A stretch of DNA of 40,255 nt from Paulinella micropora (lineage: Eukaryota; Cercozoa; Imbricatea; Euglyphida). Each line of letters begins with the position of its first letter. Position 1 is the stretch's first letter. The notes under the pieces are model-generated. The model did not search any database and was not told the DNA's origin. It was given only the letters and a program-made list of their open reading frames with translations. Of this stretch, positions 20,014 through 40,255 are shown piece by piece. The stretch lies in assembly GCA_009731375.1 (NCBI GenBank), contig BJOX01000010.1, forward strand, positions 1 through 40,255, written 5' to 3'. The position numbers were made by a program, and so were the translations under genes.

Positions 20014-20555
20014 ACCAAAATGAATCAAAGTCTATGTTTGTGAAAGAGGGCGAGCAGAAGCCTAAGAGACAGTCATTTCATCGACCATCCCTGCTTGACA
20101 CTGCAAACGATTGGCAACTCCAAACCCAATACACCGGTTCTGAGCAAGCCTTTCCTGTCCACATTTGTGTCACTGACCTCCGCCCCGATATCGTTGTCTG
20201 GTCACTGTCTACCAAGATATGTATTCTGATCGAGCTAACGTGCCCGGTCGAGGAAAACATCCTTGACGCACGAGCCTACAAGACCAACCGATACAACAAG
20301 CTCAAATCTCAAATCGAGGACAACGGATGGACCTGCCACCTTCGACCAATCGAATGCGGGGCTCGCGGCATGGTATCGTTCTCTGTTCATCGATGTTTCC
20401 GCGCCTTGGGTTTTTCCCATCCCCAATCCAAATCCCTTTGCTTCAAGCTATCCTCCTGCGTAGCTCGTTGCTCTTTTGCGATTTATCGCTCCTGTGCAGT
20501 CAAAAATTGGACTAATCTTCCTCTAGTCCGTATTGGTGACTGCATTCCATCATAG
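20014..20555 (+). CDS. Non-LTR retrotransposon C-terminal restriction-like endonuclease domain (family B), 5'-truncated
   Basis: A 180-codon open frame emerging from [15 protein letters not shown], then [42 protein letters not shown] and [10 protein letters not shown] match a widespread C-terminal module of reverse-transcriptase proteins in invertebrate and protist genomes. PD followed by 14 residues and Glu fits the PD-(D/E)XK restriction-like nuclease layout (about residues 63-79 of this frame), which nicks the target in RLE-type non-LTR elements. The usual second acidic residue is Asp in R2-type enzymes; here it is Glu. The reverse transcriptase is missing through 5' truncation, so the copy is dead, but the frame is intact to the stop at 20553. 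The last 40 residues recur at 13303 and 13668. Confidence 0.8.
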
Positions 20556-20867
20556 CCGTCCAGTGTTGCATAGCCCGGGCTAGGTCCCTGCGGGGGTTTA
20601 GGCCTCATACAATGTCATCATTGTAGCTTGCGCAAGCTTACGGTGCTCAAAACACTTGGACTAACGGCTTCCTTTTCTTTCTCTTCTTCCTTATCCTCCC
20701 ACTCTCCATTCCTAGATTGCCTTCCTACCTATCTACCTACCTACCTATCTACCTATCTACCTATCTATCCCCGTGATTCCCATCCCGGACACATGCACAG
20801 TACACAAATTATTGTTTGATGTGAAACTGCGTTCCTTTGCAAGGACTACATTCCTTTGCGACATCTC

Positions 20868-20868
<1 letters not shown>
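20556..20868 (+). mobile_element. Family B 3' UTR, copy 3, with internal microsatellite
   Basis: It contains the UTR hairpins seen in copy 2. About 45 bp of pyrimidine-rich UTR are replaced by TACC/TATC repeats (20722-20770). It ends TTTGCGACATCTCATC and a TATC tail. Confidence 0.8.
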
Positions 20869-20961
<93 letters not shown>

Positions 20962-20989
20962 TTATCCATCCATGCTCTCTCTCTCTCTC

Positions 20990-21032
<43 letters not shown>

Positions 21033-21033
21033 T

Positions 21034-21115
<82 letters not shown>

Positions 21116-21120
21116 CTTTC

Positions 21121-21205
<85 letters not shown>

Positions 21206-21242
21206 CCTACCTCCCTACCTACCTACCTACCTACCTACCTAC

Positions 21243-21283
<41 letters not shown>

Positions 21284-21300
21284 GATCTATCTATCTATCG

Positions 21301-21371
<71 letters not shown>
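20869..21371. repeat. TATC, CT and TACC arrays before a gap
   Basis: TATC (20869-20963), CT (20974-21117), TATC/TACC/CGAT variants to 21371, then N to 22175. Confidence 0.95.
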
Positions 21372-22175
21372 NNNNNNNNNNNNNNNNNNNNNNNNNNNNN
21401 NNNNNNNNNNNNNNNNNNNNNNNNNNNNNNNNNNNNNNNNNNNNNNNNNNNNNNNNNNNNNNNNNNNNNNNNNNNNNNNNNNNNNNNNNNNNNNNNNNNN
21501 NNNNNNNNNNNNNNNNNNNNNNNNNNNNNNNNNNNNNNNNNNNNNNNNNNNNNNNNNNNNNNNNNNNNNNNNNNNNNNNNNNNNNNNNNNNNNNNNNNNN
21601 NNNNNNNNNNNNNNNNNNNNNNNNNNNNNNNNNNNNNNNNNNNNNNNNNNNNNNNNNNNNNNNNNNNNNNNNNNNNNNNNNNNNNNNNNNNNNNNNNNNN
21701 NNNNNNNNNNNNNNNNNNNNNNNNNNNNNNNNNNNNNNNNNNNNNNNNNNNNNNNNNNNNNNNNNNNNNNNNNNNNNNNNNNNNNNNNNNNNNNNNNNNN
21801 NNNNNNNNNNNNNNNNNNNNNNNNNNNNNNNNNNNNNNNNNNNNNNNNNNNNNNNNNNNNNNNNNNNNNNNNNNNNNNNNNNNNNNNNNNNNNNNNNNNN
21901 NNNNNNNNNNNNNNNNNNNNNNNNNNNNNNNNNNNNNNNNNNNNNNNNNNNNNNNNNNNNNNNNNNNNNNNNNNNNNNNNNNNNNNNNNNNNNNNNNNNN
22001 NNNNNNNNNNNNNNNNNNNNNNNNNNNNNNNNNNNNNNNNNNNNNNNNNNNNNNNNNNNNNNNNNNNNNNNNNNNNNNNNNNNNNNNNNNNNNNNNNNNN
22101 NNNNNNNNNNNNNNNNNNNNNNNNNNNNNNNNNNNNNNNNNNNNNNNNNNNNNNNNNNNNNNNNNNNNNNNNNNN

Positions 22176-22176
22176 C

Positions 22177-22207
<31 letters not shown>

Positions 22208-22632
22208 TCTCTCTCTCTTGGTGGCTAGGTATAGGTAAGTTTGGTCGTGTGGCGAAGAGAAAAGGTCGACTCCAACACCACCACCGCCACCACCACCACC
22301 ACCGCCACCACCAACAGCAACAACAACAAGAACAACACCACCAACACCACCACCACCACCAACAGCACCAACAACAACAACACCAACACCACCACCAACA
22401 ATAACAACAATAACAACAACGATAACAACAACAATAACAACAACAAATCAATAGCAAAAACAGCAGCAGCAGCAACAACAACAACAACATCAACAACATC
22501 AACAACATCATCAACATCAACATTAGCAACATCATCATCAACAACAACATCAACAACATCAACAACATCAACAACATCAACAACATCAACAACAACAACA
22601 GCAACAGCAACATCAACAGCATCAACAACAAC
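22176..22632. repeat. C homopolymer, then ACC, AAC and ATCAAC triplet arrays
   Basis: About 30 C at the gap edge, a short unrecognised stretch (22213-22270), then triplets whose unit drifts from ACC to AAC to the hexamer CAACAT. Confidence 0.93.
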
Positions 22633-22978
22633 AGCCAGCGATTGCGAGCCATGGTTAGGTGATTGTGTTCTGTGCGCCATCAAAACAACAGGCACAAGCA
22701 ACAAACACAGGCAACGGCTGCATCAGCCAGTCATTGTGAGCCATGCCCGCCGGGCTGCAGATGTTCCGCGCGCGCAGATGAGATATTTACATAGGTAGAG
22801 AGAAGATAAGGTAGAAAGTTACACAGATAAGACATTCAGAGAGAAGGAGGGAGAAACATCGATGGTTAGATGAATAGCTTGATTAGATAAATAGAGATAG
22901 GTAGATGAGGTGATTGTGCGGTGTGCCATCAACACCAACAGCACAACAACGAGAAAAAACAGGAAATAGCCACAGCAG
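22633..22978. other. Unique spacer with a diverged duplication
   Basis: GGTGATTGTGTTCTGTGCGCC near 22659 and GGTGATTGTGCGGTGTGCC near 22909 are related, each followed by ATCAA and AAC-rich sequence. No coding signal is recognised. Confidence 0.5.
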
Positions 22979-23216
22979 TGAGTCATGGTGAGCCATGGTG
23001 AGCCATGGTGAGCCATGGTGAGCCATGGTGAGCCATGGTGAGCCATCATGAGCCATCATGAGCCATCATGAGCCATCATGAACGATTCTGAGCCATTCTG
23101 AGCCATCATGAGCCATGGTGAGCCATCATCAGCCATGGTGAGCCGTCATGAGCCATGGTGAGCTATTGTCAGCCATTCTGAGCCATTCTGAGCCATTCTA
23201 GCCATTCTGAGCCCAT
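22979..23216 (+). repeat. 10-bp minisatellite GAGCCATNNT
   Basis: About 23 units of GTGAGCCATG, CATGAGCCAT or TCTGAGCCAT. The first six are identical and later ones vary at two positions. Related words AGCCAGCGATTGCGAGCCATG and GTGAGCCATGCCC lie upstream at 22632 and 22736 and may be the source. Confidence 0.9.
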
Positions 23217-23283
23217 TTTGCTGCAAAATTTCCTCGTGTGAAATGCCACTGTGAAACAATTGTGCTCATGACTACCCACGTAA

Positions 23284-23299
23284 ATAGATAGATAGATAG

Positions 23300-23361
<62 letters not shown>

Positions 23362-23414
23362 TAGAGAGATAGATAGATAGATAGAGAGAGAGAGATAGAT
23401 AGATAGAGAGAGAG

Positions 23415-23473
<59 letters not shown>

Positions 23474-23474
23474 G

Positions 23475-23523
<49 letters not shown>

Positions 23524-23576
23524 CAGAGAGAGAGAGAGAGAAAGAGATAGAGACAGAGAGAGAGAGAGAGAAAGAG

Positions 23577-23625
<49 letters not shown>

Positions 23626-23803
23626 TAAGATAAGATAAGATAAGATAAGATAAGATAAGATAAGATAAGATAAGATAAGATAAGATAAGAAAGATAAGAT
23701 AAGATAAGATAAGACAAGACAAGACAAGACAAGACAAGACAAGACAATACAAGACAAGACAAGATGATAGGATAAGATAGGATGAGATAGGATAAGATAG
23801 GAT

Positions 23804-23873
<70 letters not shown>
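23284..23873. repeat. GATA, GA, GATAA and GACAA arrays
   Basis: GATA (to 23440), GA (to 23625), the pentamers AAGAT (23626-23712) and AAGAC (23712-23765), then GATA. Confidence 0.95.
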
Positions 23874-24660
<787 letters not shown>

Positions 24661-24673
24661 AATTATCTGTCTG

Positions 24674-24720
<47 letters not shown>

Positions 24721-24745
24721 GTCTATCTGTCTATCTGTCTATCTG

Positions 24746-24778
<33 letters not shown>
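24661..24778. repeat. TATC/TGTC microsatellite
   Basis: Tail of family G copy 3. Confidence 0.95.
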
Positions 24779-25144
24779 ATAAGTCACATGCCGAAATAGC
24801 GACGGGAAGCACAATCCTGTTCCCTCAGGGTGCCCTTTCTCGCTTGTTGAGCCCGGAATAAAACCCACAGTGCTCTGTCGGTTTATACTAGACTGTCGAA
24901 CAGTCTCGAAACTCCATCTGCTTACTGGGCCCTCTGTAATGGAGGTGGGAGCTCGTTCTGCAAGGGGCGCTTTATGGAACGAGCCCTGGCCCCGCCTGGT
25001 ACTAGGGAGCTTTGGTATCGCCTGTATCAGTCCCTTCCGTGCAAACATCACGGCTTAGCTGGGCATCGGGTTAATACTTTACCCACAGACTTCCTTGGTT
25101 GACGAAATCAGAAGCTCCTTTTTTCTGACATTAGTCGATATCTC

Positions 25145-25146
<2 letters not shown>
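24779..25146 (+). mobile_element. Dispersed repeat family A, copy 5
   Basis: Starts at ATAAGTCACATGCCG directly out of TATC and ends at the family terminus and TATC tail. Confidence 0.85.
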
Positions 25147-25872
<726 letters not shown>

Positions 25873-25873
<1 letters not shown>

Positions 25874-26180
25874 CGCTTGTTGAGCCCGGAATAAAACCCA
25901 CAGTGCTCTGTCGGTTTATATTAGACTGTCGAACAGTCTCGAAACTCCATCTGCTTACTGGGCCCTCTGTAATGGAGGTGGGAGCTCGTTCTGCAAGGGG
26001 CGCTTATGGAACGAGCCCTGGCCCCGCCTGGTACTAGGGAGATTTTGGTATCGCCTGTATCAGTCCCTTCCGTGCAAACATCACGGCTTAGCTGGGCATC
26101 GGGTTAACACTTTACCCACAGACTTCCTTGGTTGACGAAATCAGAAGCTCCTTTTTTCTGACATTAGTCGATATCTCATC
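25873..26180 (+). mobile_element. Dispersed repeat family A, copy 6
   Basis: 5'-truncated at TCGCTTGTTGAGCCCGG; it otherwise matches and ends at the same terminus and TATC. Confidence 0.85.
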
Positions 26181-26204
26181 TATCTATCTATCTATCTATC
26201 TATA

Positions 26205-26257
<53 letters not shown>

Positions 26258-26298
26258 GTCTATCTATCTATCTATCTATCTATCTGTCTATCTATCTA
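26181..26298. repeat. TATC microsatellite
   Basis: Tail of family A copy 6. Confidence 0.95.
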
Positions 26299-26605
26299 TC
26301 CAGGAGGTCGTCCCCTCGATGTAAGAAAAATTGGTCGAGGGGGCGGGGCGTTGGCGATGAAGCCCAAGCCTCCTAGAGCAAACTGCACCACGTGCCAGTT
26401 GGCTACCTCGCAGGGCTGCACCACGGGAAGCTGTGGTGCTGGGTGTTTCCTTTGAGCTCTCCCATAAAAGGTGCTTACCCTGCACTTTGTGCTTGGTAAG
26501 TGGATTCCCCGCTGGGGGGAAGCCAGGAATGCGAAGGCAGGCCTGAGCCGAGAATGCCTCCTGGTATTGCCTTTTGGCTATGCGACGCTCCTAGATAAAC
26601 TCTAT
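26299..26605 (+). mobile_element. Family D, GC-rich single-copy island with TATC tail
   Basis: About 305 bp between TATC arrays, ending GCTCCTAGATAAACTCTATC. It starts with an 8-bp stem CCCCTCGA/TCGAGGGG near 26312-26342. No long frame, no tRNA boxes and no other copy here; it is assigned to the mobile group only by its TATC setting. Confidence 0.4.
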
Positions 26606-27120
<515 letters not shown>

Positions 27121-27135
27121 CTCTCTCATGAGCAG

Positions 27136-27172
27136 GTACGGGACGTATTCCAAGCTCGAAAACCTACTCAAT
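27136..27172 (+). CDS. Candidate short exon [12 protein letters not shown]
   Basis: A CT tract, acceptor CATGAGCAG, 37 bases open, donor GTAAGA. It needs two incoming bases (AG) and would complete Arg, exactly the phase left by exon 14898-14955, and it ends in phase 0, the phase expected at 32031. The peptide is too short to place in the methyltransferase fold, and a 12-kb intron full of retroelements would be required. Confidence 0.5.
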
Positions 27173-27194
27173 GTAAGAACGAGAGAAAGAAATA

Positions 27195-27241
27195 TAGATA
27201 GATGGATAGATGGATAGATAGATAGATAGATAGATAGACAT

Positions 27242-27291
<50 letters not shown>

Positions 27292-27340
27292 GGATAGATG
27301 GATGGATGGATGGATGGATGGATAGATAGATAGATGGATG

Positions 27341-27423
<83 letters not shown>

Positions 27424-28084
27424 GGATGGATGGATGGATGGATGGATGGATGGATGGATAGATATAGATATAGATATAGATATAGATATAGATATAGATA
27501 TAGATATAGATATAAATATAGATATAAATATGGATATAGATATAGATATAGATATAGATATAGATATAGATATAGATATAGATATAGATATAGATATAGA
27601 TTAGATATAGATATATAGATATAGATATATAGATATAGATATAGATATAGATATAGATATCGATATCGATATAGATATAGATAGAGATAGAGATAGAGAT
27701 AGAGATAGAGATAGAGACAGAGACAGAGACAGAGACAGAGATAGAGATAGAGAGATAGAGATAGAGATAGAGATAGAGATAGAGATAGAGATAGAGATAG
27801 AGATATAGGGTATAGGTATAGGTATAGGTATAGGTATAGGTATAGGTACAGGTACAGGTACAGGTACATGTATAGGTACAGGTATAGGTACAGGTATAGG
27901 TACAGGTATAGGTATAGGTATAGGTATAGGTACAGGTATAGGTATAGGTACAGGTATAGGTATAGGTTTGAGTTTCGGTATAAGTATAGGTATAGGTATA
28001 GGTATAGGTATAGGTATAGGTATAGGTATAGGTACAGGTATAGGTATAGGTATAGGTATAGGAGGATATATATTAGGTATAGAT

Positions 28085-28117
<33 letters not shown>

Positions 28118-28283
28118 CAGATAGATAGATAGATAGGTGTAGGTATAGTAGGTATAGGTATAGGGATAGGTATAGATATAGATGTAGATATAGATACAGA
28201 TATAGATATAGATATAGATATAGATATAGATATAGATATAGATATGGATATATATATACATATATAGATATAGATAGATATAG
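27195..28283. repeat. GATA/GATG arrays and a drifting hexamer array
   Basis: GATA and GATG (27195-27457), then hexamers that change in blocks: GATATA, GATAGA, GACAGA, GGTATA/GGTACA, and back to GATATA. Confidence 0.95.
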
Positions 28284-28800
<517 letters not shown>

Positions 28801-28837
28801 TATTGCTAGATGTACCTCTTTCTCCTTTCGCTCGCTC

Positions 28838-29373
28838 ATGAATGTATGTATGTATGTATCTATGTATGTATGTATGTATGTATGTATGTATGTATGTATA
28901 TATGTATATATGTAATGTATGTATGTAATGTTGTAATTTATGTATGTAATTTATGTATTGTATTGTATGCAATGTATGTATATGTATGTATGTATTGTAT
29001 GTATGTATTGTATGTATGTATGTATGAAATTCAAGTATGTATGTATGTATGTATGTATGTATGTATGTACGTACGTACGTACGTACGTACGTACGTACGT
29101 ATCTATGTATGTATGTATGTATGTATGTATGTATGTATGTATGTATGTATATATGTATATATGTATATATATATGTATACTCTCTTGAATGTTTCCAATA
29201 ACTTTCACCGAGAAACACGAGGTCAAAGCAATACATACATACATACATACATACATACATACACACATACATACATACATACATACATACACATACATAC
29301 AAACATATAATACATATATATACATACATATATATATATACATATATATATACATATGTATGTATGTATATAT

Positions 29374-29423
<50 letters not shown>

Positions 29424-29455
29424 GTTATATATATATATATATATACATAGCAAAA
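28838..29455. repeat. ATGT array, TACG block and ACAT array (inverted)
   Basis: ATGT (28838-29180) with a self-complementary TACG block (29067-29100), a short unique stretch (29181-29230), then ACAT and TA arrays. The ATGT and ACAT halves are inverted relative to each other. Confidence 0.93.
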
Positions 29456-29514
29456 CTAACCCACATCGATCTCGTTTGTGTCGCACAATATTTGAGTTTC
29501 AGCAACTTTAAATT

Positions 29515-29848
<334 letters not shown>

Positions 29849-29906
29849 CTTTAAATGCCTGTCAACAATACGCCTTCGGAGTTATCTAAGCCCTACCATC
29901 TATCTA

Positions 29907-29968
<62 letters not shown>

Positions 29969-30131
29969 CCTATCTACCTACCTACCTACCTACCTACCTA
30001 CCTACCTACCTACCTACCTATCTATCTATCTATCTATCTATCTGTCTGTCTATCATTTAAATGGCCTGTCAACAATACGCCTTCAGAGTTATCTTAGCCC
30101 TACTATCTATCCATCTATCTATCTGTCTATC

Positions 30132-30192
<61 letters not shown>

Positions 30193-30323
30193 CCTACCTA
30201 CCTACCTACCTACCTACCTATCTATCTATCTATCTATCCATCTATCTATCTATCTATCAGTCTATCTATCAGTCTATCTATCTATCGATCTATCTATGCA
30301 TCCATCTATCTATCTATCTATCC

Positions 30324-30372
<49 letters not shown>

Positions 30373-30392
30373 CCTATCTATCTATCTGTCTT
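29849..30392 (+). repeat. Family H copies 1 and 2 in TATC/TACC arrays
   Basis: A word of about 50 bp (TTTAAATGGCCTGTCAACAA, TACGCC, AGAGTTATCTTAGCCCTA) at 29850-29900 and 30054-30105, each running into TATC. Confidence 0.8.
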
Positions 30393-32030
<1,638 letters not shown>

Positions 32031-32240
32031 ACTATGAAGATTCTGAAAGCAGTCTTTGAAAAATTAAGACAAGAGCCTTCAAACGATCATTCAGTATCGT
32101 CGTATCTGCAGGTGGGCGTGCACCTGTGCGGGTAGACATTAAAGTCTATCTTCGGCACCTAGTACGTGTTATCTACTAAATTTAACGTCATTCTTCCTTT
32201 TCAGCTCTACGAAAAGCAAGCGTTCTTCAATTATTATTAA
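32031..32240 (+). CDS. Two terminal exons of a + strand gene (32031-32111 and 32205-32240)
   Basis: Acceptor TTTCTACTTAG, an 81-bp exon reading MKILKAVFEKLRQEPSNDHS, donor GTGGGC at 32112, a 93-bp intron with a branch-like TACTAAA at 32174 and acceptor CCTTTTCAG, then 36 bp reading LYEKQAFFNYY and TAA at 32238-32240. Both joints are phase 0. AATAAA overlaps the stop. I do not recognise the peptide. It could be the end of the methyltransferase gene, since phases agree with exon 27136-27172, or of a separate gene. The compact intron contrasts with the bloated ones elsewhere. Confidence 0.7.
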
Positions 32241-32244
32241 TAAA
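32239..32244 (+). promoter_or_regulatory. Poly(A) signal AATAAA of the + strand gene
   Basis: AATAAA begins inside the TAA stop codon; a run of about 20 A follows at 32260. Confidence 0.55.
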
Positions 32245-32299
32245 AATTGTTCAGTGAAAGAAAAAAAAAAAAAAAAAAAACTGAGGCCTTGGAAAAAAC

Positions 32300-32314
32300 T
32301 TTATTGATTTTATT
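32300..32314 (-). promoter_or_regulatory. Two poly(A) signals of the kelch gene
   Basis: On the minus strand AATAAA occurs twice (32309-32314 and 32300-32305), followed within about 20-40 bases by a T-rich stretch. This is the first plausible 3' end downstream of the kelch stop at 32882. Confidence 0.5.
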
Positions 32315-32460
32315 AGGGGGGGGGGGGGANNNNNNNNNNTAGGGGGGGGGGGGGAAACTCTACAAAATAGAGGAAAGTTGATTGATGATTTTGCTGATCC
32401 ACTTATTGAGTGTGAACATCTGCAGACAATAAATGGACATTTCTGAGTCATTAGTGGCGG

Positions 32461-32866
<406 letters not shown>

Positions 32867-32881
32867 TCTACCCAGCTCTGT

Positions 32882-39696
<6,815 letters not shown>

Positions 39697-39815
39697 TTTT
39701 CCTACACCATGTACAAAAAGCTATGAATGCAAGGGCTTGAATGCATGAATGGCAAGTAGTTGCAGCGTCCCCATAGAATGGTTTCTTTCTTTTGCACTCC
39801 TCTCTCTATGACATT

Positions 39816-39860
39816 TCAAGGCTTTGTTCGTTGTTTCTTTCTTGAGCCGTTGGAATACAT
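39816..39860 (-). CDS. Upstream ORF copied from the kelch start (14 codons)
   Basis: A duplicate of codons 1-12 of the kelch gene with Gly for Ala at position 5, ending in TGA 120 bp before the main ATG. It counts as an upstream ORF only if transcription starts beyond 39860, which the sequence does not show. Confidence 0.45.
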   Translation of the reverse strand: MYSNGSRKKQRTKP

Positions 39861-39972
39861 TTATCCTACACCAAGTACAAAAAGCTATGAATGCACGGGT
39901 ATGAATGCATGAATGGCAAGCGGTTGCAGAGTCCCCATCAGTGGATGGTTTTTTTTTTCTTTCTTTTGCCTC

Positions 39973-40206
39973 CAGTCATTTAGGCTTCATGGAATGCAAC
40001 GTGATTGTTGTGCCACAGAGAAAGTGTATGTCCGCAGAACCACGATAAAATACGCGGATTTATGCGCAGGCCTACAGTAATTACTATACAAAAACCTGCA
40101 ACCTTTTTTGTTTTCCTCCTTCTTTCCCTCCTCCCTCCTCCCTCCTCCATCCTCCCTCCGCCTCTGCCTCTGCCTGGTTTTACTTAATGAATTATACAAA
40201 AAAAAA

Positions 40207-40247
<41 letters not shown>

Positions 40248-40255
40248 TAAATTTT
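39973..40255. other. Unique flank upstream of the kelch gene, ending in T run
   Basis: A CCTCCCTCC tract (40125-40160) and a T run (40209-40245). No exon recognised. Confidence 0.6.

Noticed and set aside
26299-26605. tRNA-derived SINE or HDV-like ribozyme in family D
   Set aside because: No A or B box and no double-pseudoknot pairing could be made out by eye.
29067-29100. Eight-fold TACG block as a special element
   Set aside because: Best explained as a variant unit within the ATGT array; no other support.
32260-32280. A run after the + strand stop as sign of a retroposed gene copy
   Set aside because: The terminal exons retain a 93-bp spliceosomal intron, so this is not a processed copy; the A run is probably simple sequence.

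Overview
This window is nuclear DNA from a eukaryote with short exons, GT-AG introns, non-LTR retrotransposons and an extraordinary load of short tandem repeats; probably a protist or other small-genome-tool-poor lineage, but I cannot name it. Simple repeats cover well over half of the readable bases: mostly TATC/GATA-type tetranucleotides, with AGT, TTC, CAA and TAA triplets, GA/CT dinucleotides, ATGT, GTAA and GGTA arrays. Several assembly gaps (4690-5003, about 6714-7539, 16862-16904, 17186-17344, 19297-19686, 21372-22175, 39146-39306 and some 10-N joins) sit at such repeats.

Layout. 1-2900: a fragment of an APE-type LINE (end of ORF1, then the endonuclease start of ORF2) between AGT arrays. 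3.1-5.3 kb: copies of dispersed repeat family A, each ending in a TATC tail. 7.58-14.96 kb, + strand: a split methyltransferase gene (Methyltransf_16/METTL21-like) of at least seven tiny exons whose phases fit together; its introns hold microsatellites, a 45-bp minisatellite, LINE 3' ends and a group I ribozyme-like RNA (about 10.56-11.11 kb). 15-19 kb: triplet repeats with LINE tails of the TAA type. 20.0-20.87 kb: the C-terminal restriction-like endonuclease piece of a second non-LTR element, with its 3' UTR and TATC tail. 22-31.5 kb: minisatellites, microsatellites and more copies of families A, B, D, G and H, plus one short exon (27136-27172) that is phase-compatible with the methyltransferase gene. 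32.03-32.24 kb: two terminal + strand exons with stop codon and AATAAA. 32.88-39.70 kb, - strand: a complete 15-exon gene for a 496-residue protein with an N-terminal coiled coil and six kelch repeats. The two transcription units are convergent, with their poly(A) signals about 60 bp apart.

The most striking theme is the amplification of exon edges. In both genes a splice site plus part of its exon has been copied together with the adjoining intron microsatellite, two to seven times, leaving arrays of decoy half-exons beside one intact exon. The second theme is that several unrelated retroelement 3' ends run directly into TATC or TAA arrays, so the microsatellites look seeded by, and re-targeted by, retrotransposition. 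The third is a group I intron core lying in a nuclear, non-ribosomal setting.
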